Below, in pieces: positions 1-6,394 of a stretch of 19,928 nt of DNA (the first letter of the stretch is position 1; each line of letters begins with the position of its first letter). Source of the DNA: an uncultured Bacteroidota bacterium. Lineage in GTDB: Bacteria; Bacteroidota; Bacteroidia; 2-12-FULL-35-15. Position numbers and translations under genes: made by a program. The stretch spans positions 1 through 19,928 of the forward strand of contig CAIRRW010000042.1 in assembly GCA_903881065.1 (NCBI GenBank), in the 5' to 3' direction. The notes beneath the pieces are model-generated. The model saw only the letters and a list, made by a program, of their open reading frames with translations. It searched no databases and was not told the DNA's origin.

Positions 1-25
1 AAGTCTATTAGAAAAAAGCAAAAAA

Positions 26-55
26 AAGACCTTCTTACAGATGTAAGAAGGTCTT
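26..55 (-). terminator. Rho-independent terminator after the LytTR regulator
   Basis: There is a perfect 13-bp stem with arms at 26-38 and 43-55 and a 4-nt loop (AGAT on the plus strand). On the plus strand it is preceded by an A run at 20-27, so a minus-strand transcript would carry a run of eight U residues directly after the stem. It lies 20 bp beyond the stop codon of the response-regulator gene. It has no T tract on the plus-strand side, so it should act on leftward transcription only. Confidence 0.9.
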
Positions 56-75
56 ATATAATAACAAGTATTCTA

Positions 76-783
76 TTAATAATTTGATTTAGATATCAGG
101 AGGTTTGAAATTTCTTTACGATATGTATCACCTATTGTAATTTCCCTACCAGCAATTGAAATCATTCTTTTGCCAAATGATTCAATGCGGCTAAATGGAA
201 TAATAAAGGAGCGATTAACTCGAATAAATTCTTTTGGGTTTAATTTTTTATGAATACCATACATTGTGCTTTTTGTAATTACTTTCTTCTGATTTTCAAG
301 GAATATTGTTACATAGTCTCCTAAGGATTCCAAGAAAAGAATTTCAGACGGATTCAATATTTTCAAACCATAGTCAGCGCGAACACATAATTTGTCCGCC
401 TGCTCATTAGATGAATTACTAAGCATGTAATTAAGATATTTAGAAGCTTTCTGAGTTGCGAGATCAAATCTGGCTTCAGAAAATGGCTTCATTAGAAAAT
501 CAATCGCATTCATATCAAATGCTTCAGCAGCTAATGCGGCGTTATTGGAAGTGAAAATAACACAATTATTTTGCTCCTGAGCCATAAATAACTTTTTTCC
601 TGAATCTATGCACATCTTGATATCACAAAACACTAAATCAACTGGAAATTTTCTAATGTGTTTTAGTGCTTTTTCGTGATCAGTAAATACTTTTTCAAGA
701 CTGATAAAATCAGTATTATAACACATTCTACTTAATGTTTCTAATGATGCTGAATCATTATCAATTGCAATTGCATTTATCAT
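76..783 (-). CDS. LytTR-family response regulator (orphan)
   Basis: This is a 235-residue cytoplasmic DNA-binding response regulator of the LytT/AgrA type. The receiver domain covers about residues 2-115, with acidic residues at D8 and D10, the likely phospho-acceptor D54 (in VFCDIKM), T78 and K99. A LytTR DNA-binding domain follows at about 132-232, with the typical FLESLGDYV and RVNRSFI segments. The usual proline after DIxM is replaced (DIKMC). No histidine kinase gene is in the window, so the partner must be elsewhere. Upstream lies the sigma/anti-sigma pair, separated by 93 bp; downstream is a strong terminator, so this gene ends its transcription unit. The targets cannot be told from the sequence. 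The family assignment is secure from domain architecture and length. Confidence 0.93.
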   Translation of the reverse strand: MINAIAIDNDSASLETLSRMCYNTDFISLEKVFTDHEKALKHIRKFPVDLVFCDIKMCIDSGKKLFMAQEQNNCVIFTSNNAALAAEAFDMNAIDFLMKPFSEARFDLATQKASKYLNYMLSNSSNEQADKLCVRADYGLKILNPSEILFLESLGDYVTIFLENQKKVITKSTMYGIHKKLNPKEFIRVNRSFIIPFSRIESFGKRMISIAGREITIGDTYRKEISNLLISKSNY

Positions 784-876
784 ACTAATTAGTTTAAATT
801 TATTACTATTTTATCCGTTCTTATTGTACAAGAGCGAATAAAAAACTAAATAGTTGGGTGGAATAAAAAATAATTT

Positions 877-2589
877 TTAGAAATGGAAATTAATTCCAGT
901 AGTTCCTGAAATTGAGGATGGATATGTTCTATAAGAAGTATTTTTATTCATAGATGTAAACGCCTGAGAAAACGTTGGCTGAATAAACACAGAAAACCTA
1001 TTGAAAATTCGATACTGAACCCCTATACCAATTGTTCCATTAAAGTAAATATCCTGTATCCCTTTTATTTTCGTTGCGTATTTTTCATCTAAATTAATGT
1101 AGGAGATCTCTGCACTCTGAGAAAGTAAAATGCTAGAAGTGAAACCTAATGAGAATAAGCCACTAACGCGATTTTTATTAATTTGATATTGACAGGATAT
1201 TGGAATTGTAAGATAGGTAAGCTTTTGTAGTCCTTTGATATCAATTATTAAGGTATCACCTTCATGGTGCGGATGCTGACCTCCATAAGGATGTTTCTCG
1301 ACATAATTTGATGGGAAAGAAATTATGCCATATGAAGTAGCTAAATCTTTATTTAAATTACTATCATGATCATCATCGTCATTTTCAAGAGTAAATTGGT
1401 AATAACTAAACGATTTAGAGGTTTTAGAATACAAAACATTAGAACAAATTGACCAGTTATTATTGAATCTATATCCGAATCGAACACCTGTTGAGTAGGA
1501 ACTGTTTTGAGTTTCGTTCAATGATGAGTTATTTGCATTAACATTTATTAGAGTGGTCATTACTTTTTCAGGAGCATAAATGCCACCAACAAAGAATCTA
1601 TAATCCTCTATGGGCAATAAAGGGGTGTTTGCTTTTGTTGTATCTACCTTTGTTACACTTAATGGCGAGACTTCCAATTTTGAAACAGTGGTAACTGAAT
1701 CAAATTTTAAATTGGTTGAATTTTGATTATTATCACTTTTTAGTTCCTCCATTTTAGGAGAACTATTTAAAGATTCATCAATTAACGGATTTTGTTTTGC
1801 GGGTTCTAGTGGAATATTATTCACTGTAGAATTTGAAGAAGTTAATTGATTTTCGATTAATGGCTTTACATTCTGATTATCATTATTATTTGATTCAGGA
1901 ATGGCACTAGATATATAAGGAACTACCTCCTTAGTAATAACATTATTATTTTCTGAAATGGAATTAGATTTTTTGTTCTTAGATTCTTCTACATTAGTTG
2001 ACTGTTCTTTCAACCTTAAAGTTGCGACACTTTTTTCTTCATTATTCTGAGTAAGAAGTTCTTCTTTAGGTTTAAGAATATTATTATTTAAGGAATTAGA
2101 TTTAGCTGTTTCAGTTTTAGGCCCTTCGACATTAATCGACTGCGCTTTGGATATTAAAGGCGAAACACTTTGTGTTGAGTTTTTATTGGCTGCAATGCCA
2201 TTATTTTCCGTAATCTCACCACTGTTTTTAGCAATGGAAGAAGGCATTAAAGAAGCGATTGAATGCTCTGAATTTGCAGAACTAACAGATTGTGTTGTTA
2301 TATTAGAAGCATCTACTGCGTTTACTATTTTTGCTGAGCTTTTTCTTTTTATCGCTTCTTTATTGTTTTGATGAGTGTAAAAATACAATGCAGGCAAAAG
2401 TGAAAGAATAAAAACAGACGAAACAATAGAATAAGTAACTAAATGTTTAAGCCTCTTCTGAAGTTTTATATTGTGTGATTTTTCCAGATTATTCTCAATA
2501 GCAGTCCAGACCATTTGATTTGGTCTCATCTCGGCAGGTTCAATTATTTCCCGAAACAGATTGTCTATATCTTCGTTTAATTCGCTCAT
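877..2589 (-). CDS. Putative dual-membrane-spanning anti-sigma factor with outer-membrane barrel
   Basis: A 570-residue protein in four parts. Residues 1-50 are charged and presumably cytoplasmic, with an E-x-P-A-E-M-R-P-N-x-x-x-W segment typical of Bacteroidota sigma-linked regulators. One hydrophobic helix spans about 52-71. A low-complexity Asn/Ser/Lys/Glu-rich linker runs over about 72-328 and contains two related segments (about 150-178 and 196-221) sharing QS-x-NVE, KSNS and NNN. A predicted beta-barrel of the PorT-like type covers about 329-570, ending in INFHF, a terminal aromatic as in outer-membrane barrels. Its start overlaps the sigma-factor stop by 4 nt (ATGA), which implies translational coupling. 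The inferred role is to hold the sigma factor inactive until the barrel senses a signal. From memory, such dual membrane-spanning anti-sigma factors have been reported in Bacteroides thetaiotaomicron. The anti-sigma function here rests on context, not on a recognised motif. Confidence 0.8.
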   Translation of the reverse strand: MSELNEDIDNLFREIIEPAEMRPNQMVWTAIENNLEKSHNIKLQKRLKHLVTYSIVSSVFILSLLPALYFYTHQNNKEAIKRKSSAKIVNAVDASNITTQSVSSANSEHSIASLMPSSIAKNSGEITENNGIAANKNSTQSVSPLISKAQSINVEGPKTETAKSNSLNNNILKPKEELLTQNNEEKSVATLRLKEQSTNVEESKNKKSNSISENNNVITKEVVPYISSAIPESNNNDNQNVKPLIENQLTSSNSTVNNIPLEPAKQNPLIDESLNSSPKMEELKSDNNQNSTNLKFDSVTTVSKLEVSPLSVTKVDTTKANTPLLPIEDYRFFVGGIYAPEKVMTTLINVNANNSSLNETQNSSYSTGVRFGYRFNNNWSICSNVLYSKTSKSFSYYQFTLENDDDDHDSNLNKDLATSYGIISFPSNYVEKHPYGGQHPHHEGDTLIIDIKGLQKLTYLTIPISCQYQINKNRVSGLFSLGFTSSILLSQSAEISYINLDEKYATKIKGIQDIYFNGTIGIGVQYRIFNRFSVFIQPTFSQAFTSMNKNTSYRTYPSSISGTTGINFHF

Positions 2590-3155
2590 TTAATATTAGC
2601 AGCCAAATCAAATTGGTTTGTTTTCTCAATCATTTTTTTTAATAGTGTTCTAGCATCAGAAAGGTTTGACTTGGAAGTACCTTCCGAAATACCCAATTGA
2701 TCAGCAATTTCACGGTGTTTCAACCCTTCAAAAGAATAAAGGTTAAACACCATTTGATAAGAAGGAGGCAATTGCTGAATCATGTTTATTAATACTTTAG
2801 CACCTAATCGATCATAAATATTTTCATCGGATGCCAAAGCATAATGAATTTTTTCGAAATTTAAAATAACTTCGAATGGATTTGATTTTTTAAATTTTGC
2901 TATCGCCGTATTTACCATTATTTTCCTTATCCAACCTTCAAAAGAGCCTTCGTTCTTGAATTGACTAACATTTGCGAAAACTTTTACAAATCCTTCCATT
3001 AACGTATCTTCAGCGTCCTCCAAGTTTCTTGAATAGCGAAAACAAACAGCCATCATCTTTGGAGCAAACTGATTATACAGTGCATTTTGGTAACGTCTGT
3101 CACCCTTGATGCACATTTTAATTAAGTCAGATTCGCAAATGAACTCCGAACTCAT
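2586..3155 (-). CDS. ECF-type RNA polymerase sigma factor
   Basis: A 189-residue sigma-70 family protein lacking regions 1 and 3, as in extracytoplasmic-function sigma factors. Region 2 lies at about 25-90, with the YNQFAPKM, EDAEDTLMEGFVKVF and FEGWIRKIMVNTA segments. Region 4 lies at about 128-178, with LPPSYQMVFNLYSFEG and the helix-turn-helix REIADQLGISEGTSKSNL. The ATG at 3155 gives a normal-length N-terminus. The stop overlaps the start of the downstream membrane protein, so the two are expected to be made in fixed proportion and to act as a sigma/anti-sigma pair. A perfect TAnnTTTG element at 3212-3219 and a palindrome at 3227-3248 lie upstream and could serve expression or autoregulation. 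The family call is firm; the regulon is unknown. Confidence 0.94.
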   Translation of the reverse strand: MSSEFICESDLIKMCIKGDRRYQNALYNQFAPKMMAVCFRYSRNLEDAEDTLMEGFVKVFANVSQFKNEGSFEGWIRKIMVNTAIAKFKKSNPFEVILNFEKIHYALASDENIYDRLGAKVLINMIQQLPPSYQMVFNLYSFEGLKHREIADQLGISEGTSKSNLSDARTLLKKMIEKTNQFDLAANIK

Positions 3156-3211
3156 TTATACATAGATTAATTATTGATTAAAATGGTTGGGTGATTTTTA
3201 TATTTTGATAA

Positions 3212-3219
3212 CAAATATA
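3212..3219 (-). promoter_or_regulatory. Bacteroidota -7 element for the ECF sigma gene
   Basis: The minus strand reads TATATTTG, an exact match to the Bacteroidota consensus TAnnTTTG. It lies 57 bp upstream of the sigma-factor ATG and predicts a 5' leader of about 50 nt. No clear -33 TTG is seen at the usual spacing; that region is taken up by the palindrome at 3227-3248. Confidence 0.5.
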
Positions 3220-3226
3220 TGAAATA

Positions 3227-3248
3227 TTAATGAAATTTATTTCATTAA
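3227..3248. promoter_or_regulatory. Perfect inverted repeat upstream of the ECF sigma promoter (operator-like)
   Basis: Arms TTAATGAAAT (3227-3236) and ATTTCATTAA (3239-3248) are perfect inverted repeats of 10 bp separated by TT. On the minus strand the element starts 7 bp upstream of the putative -7 box at 3212-3219, covering roughly the -15 to -36 region. That is the position of an operator or of a sigma-factor recognition site. Function is inferred from position only, and the AT-rich composition raises the chance of a random palindrome. Confidence 0.4.
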
Positions 3249-3286
3249 ATCCTAAAATCAATTATATAAAGTAAGTTTAATATCGA

Positions 3287-3322
3287 AAGATGACAATCCG
3301 ATTTCAACTAGATTGCCATCTT
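3287..3322 (-). terminator. Possible terminator hairpin after the 90-residue gene
   Basis: Arms at 3287-3298 and 3311-3322 form a 12-bp stem with one A-C mismatch and a 12-nt loop. It begins 16 bp beyond the stop of the small gene on the minus strand. The following minus-strand bases are only moderately T-rich, so it may be a terminator or a 3'-end-stabilising hairpin. Confidence 0.45.
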
Positions 3323-3337
3323 AAAGGAAGTTTTACT

Positions 3338-3610
3338 TCAGATAAAGTATTTTTCTTTTAGGAATTCTTCGTATTCGCCAAGGTTGGCAATTACCTGTAG
3401 TTCGCGATATCTAATATGAAACGCTGTATCATCTGCTTGTGCATTCAACTCATTAATTCGATAACGATCGAAATTTACGAGTGCTTGTTTTTCTCGTGCA
3501 GTTAACTTTTCGCCACTATATTCTTTTTCCCTCAAATCGTTAATAGTAATAGATTCGTCGTTTATTAATTGAGAAGAATATTTCTTTAATGATTCGTATT
3601 GCTTTTTCAT
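3338..3610 (-). CDS. Uncharacterised small cytoplasmic protein (90 aa)
   Basis: I do not recognise this protein. It is a charged, mostly helical 90-residue polypeptide with no signal peptide or membrane segment. Its central part has the pattern GEKLTAREKQALVNFDRYR, and the C-terminus (YRELQVIANLGEYEEFLKEK) is rich in aromatic and acidic residues. I chose the ATG at 3610 because extending upstream requires a TTG start and overlaps a good -7 promoter element at 3629-3636. It stands alone, with its own promoter-like and terminator-like signals, between the sigma operon and the asparaginase gene. The amphipathic charged sequence looks like a real globular or helical protein, not a random frame. 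It is probably a conserved hypothetical of Bacteroidota; a small regulatory or adaptor role is only a guess. Confidence 0.75.
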   Translation of the reverse strand: MKKQYESLKKYSSQLINDESITINDLREKEYSGEKLTAREKQALVNFDRYRINELNAQADDTAFHIRYRELQVIANLGEYEEFLKEKYFI

Positions 3611-3628
3611 AGATATAATTGAATAAGG

Positions 3629-3636
3629 CAAAACTA
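3629..3636 (-). promoter_or_regulatory. Bacteroidota -7 element for the 90-residue gene
   Basis: The minus strand reads TAGTTTTG, an exact TAnnTTTG match ending 18 bp before the ATG at 3610. This predicts a short leader of about 10-15 nt and argues against a start codon farther upstream. No clear -33 box is seen. Confidence 0.42.
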
Positions 3637-3722
3637 TACTATAGAAGTATTGATATAATTTCTATTGGTATTATATTATGAACATAATATTGTTAAAAGA
3701 AACACAATGTACTTTTGGTAAA

Positions 3723-4745
3723 TTAAACAGTTATTTCACCTTGTAAATTAAATGTTAAGTTTCGTTTAATTTTTTTACTGTCATTATAAGAACCTAAAAG
3801 AAACATCAGTTTGGCAACTGCAGCTTCTGTTGTAATATCATTACCTCCAATCACACCCGCAGATGTAAGTTCAGCACTTGTCTCGTATTTACCTTGTTCT
3901 ACAGCACCGGCATTGCATTGAGTAACATTTAAAATTATTATTCCTTTTTCAACAGATTTTTTCAATGCTTCAATAAACCATTTTTCTGTGGAGCAGTTAC
4001 CCGAACCATAGCTTTCAAGTATAACAGCGCGATTATTTTTAATGTTCAAAATCGCATTTACAACATTTGGTGTTATACCTGGAAATAATTTCAAAATTGC
4101 AATATCTGAATTTAAATCAGTATGAATTCTTAGTTTCTTATCTGTTGCTTTTTTTAAAGCTGAGTAGTTATACTTTATGTGGACGCCAGCTTCGGCAAGA
4201 ATTGGATAATTGGCAGACTGAAACGCCTGAAAATTCTCCGAATTAAATTTATGAGTCCTATTACCACGATATAGTTGATACTCAAAATAAATACAAACCT
4301 CTGTTATTATTGGTCGTCCATTTTGCTTCGCTGCTGCAATTTCGATAGCTGTTATTAGATTTTCTTTTCCGTCGGTACGTATAATACCTATAGGTAGTTG
4401 AGAGCCTGTAAGAATTACAGGTTTATTGAGATTTTCGAGCATAAAACTCAACGCCGAAGCTGTAAATGACATAGTATCGCTACCATGCAAAATCACAAAC
4501 CCATCAAATTTCTTATAATTATTTTCTATTATTCCAACCAAATCTATCCAAATAGCAGGATGCATATCACTAGAGTCTATTGGCCTATCGAAGGAAACAG
4601 AAGATAAGTCAATATCAAATTTGTTGAGTTCCGGAATTTGCTCGGAAAGATGTTTAAAATCGAATGGTTTTAGTTGACCAGATTTAGGATCCTGAATCAT
4701 TCCTATAGTGCCACCAGTATAAATTAATAGAACCTTTGATTTCAT
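3723..4745 (-). CDS. ansA: Type I (cytoplasmic) L-asparaginase
   Basis: A 340-residue asparaginase that hydrolyses L-asparagine to aspartate and ammonia. The length matches the bacterial type I family (about 335-345), and no signal peptide is present, so it should be cytosolic. The first catalytic motif is YTGGTIG at 9-15 (nucleophile region T13). The second is HGSDTMSFTASAL at 87-99, with T91 and D90. Between them SSDMHP (58-63) is the substrate-binding region, and LTGSQLPIG (112-120) is also typical. The minus strand has a GGAG sequence shortly before the ATG, an unusually clear ribosome binding site for this phylum. It lies 55 bp after the TatD-family gene and probably shares its transcript. 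The family call is secure; side activity on glutamine cannot be judged. Confidence 0.93.
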   Translation of the reverse strand: MKSKVLLIYTGGTIGMIQDPKSGQLKPFDFKHLSEQIPELNKFDIDLSSVSFDRPIDSSDMHPAIWIDLVGIIENNYKKFDGFVILHGSDTMSFTASALSFMLENLNKPVILTGSQLPIGIIRTDGKENLITAIEIAAAKQNGRPIITEVCIYFEYQLYRGNRTHKFNSENFQAFQSANYPILAEAGVHIKYNYSALKKATDKKLRIHTDLNSDIAILKLFPGITPNVVNAILNIKNNRAVILESYGSGNCSTEKWFIEALKKSVEKGIIILNVTQCNAGAVEQGKYETSAELTSAGVIGGNDITTEAAVAKLMFLLGSYNDSKKIKRNLTFNLQGEITV

Positions 4746-4800
4746 TGACTCCGTTCGCTAAATATTATTATTCAAATCTCAAATATGTTATTCTGAAACA

Positions 4801-5571
4801 CTACACCCCAAAAATGTCTATCGAATTTTGGGTGGTTATAGCAGCAACTTCTTCCAAAGAAACATTCTTTATTTCAGCAATTTTTTTTGCAATCAACATT
4901 AAATATTCCGGATCATTTCGTTTCCCTCGATGAGGCACTGGTGCTAAGTAAGGAGCATCAGTTTCTAAAACCAAATGTTTTAAATCGATAGCTTCTACTA
5001 CTTTAGCAACGCTTGAATTTTTGAATGTAACAACCCCTCCAATTCCTAATTTAAAATTTCCAAATTCAATTACCTGTTGTGCTTGTTCAACAGTGCCGCT
5101 AAAACAATGAAATATAGCTCTTGTACTGAAATTATTGTATTCCTTTACTATTTCTATCACTTCGTTAAACGAATCACGAGAATGAATAACATAGGCTAAA
5201 TTATGTTTTTGTGCTAGCTCTATTTGCTTTCGAAATGCATCTTGTTGCTGAATTAAAAATGTTTTATCCCAATATAAATCAATTCCTATTTCACCAATGG
5301 CAGCAAAATTATTCTTACCCAGCCAATGTTCCATCACCTTTAACTCCTGCTGATACTTCGCATTCACAGAACATGGATGCAAACCTATCATTGGAAAACA
5401 ATTTCCAGGAAACTGTTTTGCCACTTGAAACATTCCAGGAATACTTTCGCTATCAACATTGGGCATAAACAAACGCGTTACCCCATTATTGATTGCTTTT
5501 TCAATTAGTGTACTCCTGTCATCATCAAATTCTTTAGAATAAAGATGAGTATGCGTGTCAGTTAAAATCAT
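4801..5571 (-). CDS. TatD-family metal-dependent DNase/hydrolase
   Basis: A 256-residue amidohydrolase-fold protein of the TatD family, which are metal-dependent nucleases of the cytoplasm linked to DNA repair and 3'-end trimming. Family motifs appear in order. The N-terminal DTHTHLY (5-11) provides the HxH metal ligands. IGEIGIDLYWD (about 96-106) carries the bridging glutamate. IHSRDS, FHCFSG and the late ETDAPYLAP provide the remaining histidine and aspartate ligands. Length is normal for the family (about 255-265). It lies in the same direction as the asparaginase gene downstream (55 bp) and the decarboxylase-like gene upstream (94 bp). The gene symbol is left open because TatD paralogues (YcfH, YjjV types) cannot be told apart here. 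Confidence 0.92.
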   Translation of the reverse strand: MILTDTHTHLYSKEFDDDRSTLIEKAINNGVTRLFMPNVDSESIPGMFQVAKQFPGNCFPMIGLHPCSVNAKYQQELKVMEHWLGKNNFAAIGEIGIDLYWDKTFLIQQQDAFRKQIELAQKHNLAYVIHSRDSFNEVIEIVKEYNNFSTRAIFHCFSGTVEQAQQVIEFGNFKLGIGGVVTFKNSSVAKVVEAIDLKHLVLETDAPYLAPVPHRGKRNDPEYLMLIAKKIAEIKNVSLEEVAAITTQNSIDIFGV

Positions 5572-5665
5572 ATTTTTTTATTCGCTTCGATTATTGTATG
5601 TTTGCTAACAAACAGCAAAAATCTTTTAAAATTATCAGTAACTGTTTTGGGACTTTAATAAAGAA

Positions 5666-6325
5666 TTACTTAAAAGTTGCTATTACAGTTTCGTTACCTC
5701 TTACCTTATCCTGTAACTGTACTTTTACTTTTACTGAAGGAGGTAGCAATAAATCTACACGAGAACCGAATTTAATAAAGCCAAATTCGCTACCTTGTAC
5801 TGCAGTGTCGCCTTCTTTTGAATAATAAACAATACGTCTTGCCAATGCCCCGGCGATCTGACGAAACAATATCTCTTCACCATTCTTATGCTTTACAACT
5901 ATAGTAGTTCGTTCATTATCTGTTGAAGACTTTGGATGCCATGCCACTAAAAATAATCCGGGATGATACTTTACATATTTTACCATCCCGGATATTGGAT
6001 AACGATTAATATGAACATTAAGAGGTGACATAAAAATGGAAATCTGAAGGCGTTTATCATTGAAATATTCGGTTTCGGTTACCTGCTCTATAACAACTAC
6101 TTTGCCATCTGCCGGAGCAATAATGTTATTTTCGTTGATAATAATTATTCGTTTGGGGCTACGGAAAAACTGTAAGATAATAATTAACAGAAACGCAGAT
6201 AAAGCATAACCAAACCAAATTACAAATGGAAATTGACTACAAAAATAATGAGTTATAGTATTAAGTAATGCTACTACTATTATTGTTATTAAAATGGAAG
6301 GATATCCTTCTTTGTTTATTGTCAT
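5666..6325 (-). CDS. psd: Phosphatidylserine decarboxylase family protein
   Basis: A 219-residue membrane protein of the short phosphatidylserine decarboxylase group, which makes phosphatidylethanolamine at the inner membrane. Two hydrophobic helices lie near the N-terminus (about 9-26 and 33-53). IIAPADGKV (68-76) and FMSPLNVHINRYP (98-110) are the core motifs. IKFGSRVDLLLP (184-195) holds the expected self-cleavage site between G187 and S188, where the serine would become the pyruvoyl cofactor. The length fits the short class that has FGSR, not the LGST class of E. coli. An exact TAnnTTTG element lies 23 bp upstream of the ATG, so it may have its own promoter although the ABC permease gene ends 69 bp upstream. 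No phosphatidylserine synthase gene is adjacent in the window. Confidence 0.9.
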   Translation of the reverse strand: MTINKEGYPSILITIIVVALLNTITHYFCSQFPFVIWFGYALSAFLLIIILQFFRSPKRIIIINENNIIAPADGKVVVIEQVTETEYFNDKRLQISIFMSPLNVHINRYPISGMVKYVKYHPGLFLVAWHPKSSTDNERTTIVVKHKNGEEILFRQIAGALARRIVYYSKEGDTAVQGSEFGFIKFGSRVDLLLPPSVKVKVQLQDKVRGNETVIATFK

Positions 6326-6347
6326 TTACTTTTTCTTGATTACGTTG

Positions 6348-6355
6348 CAAAAATA
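6348..6355 (-). promoter_or_regulatory. Bacteroidota -7 element upstream of psd
   Basis: The minus strand reads TATTTTTG, an exact TAnnTTTG match in the 69-bp gap between the permease stop and the psd ATG. It predicts a leader of about 15-20 nt. No -33 TTG at standard spacing was found, and T-rich DNA makes chance matches fairly likely. Confidence 0.38.
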
Positions 6356-6394
6356 GCAAAATTGGTTAACGAATGTTAAAACAAAATCAGATGA

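Noticed and set aside
2147..2371. Hydrophobic 74-residue plus-strand frame antisense to the barrel protein
   Set aside because: It is the complement of the low-complexity linker and membrane helix and shows no independent promoter or homology.
3611..3631. TTG start giving a 97-residue version of the small protein
   Set aside because: It overlaps the promoter-like TAGTTTTG at 3629-3636, and an ordinary ATG lies 21 bp downstream.
5598..5620. Short TGTTTG/CAAACA inverted repeat in the gap between psd and the TatD gene
   Set aside because: It is a 6-bp, AT-rich stem without a T tract in the minus-strand direction, too weak to call.
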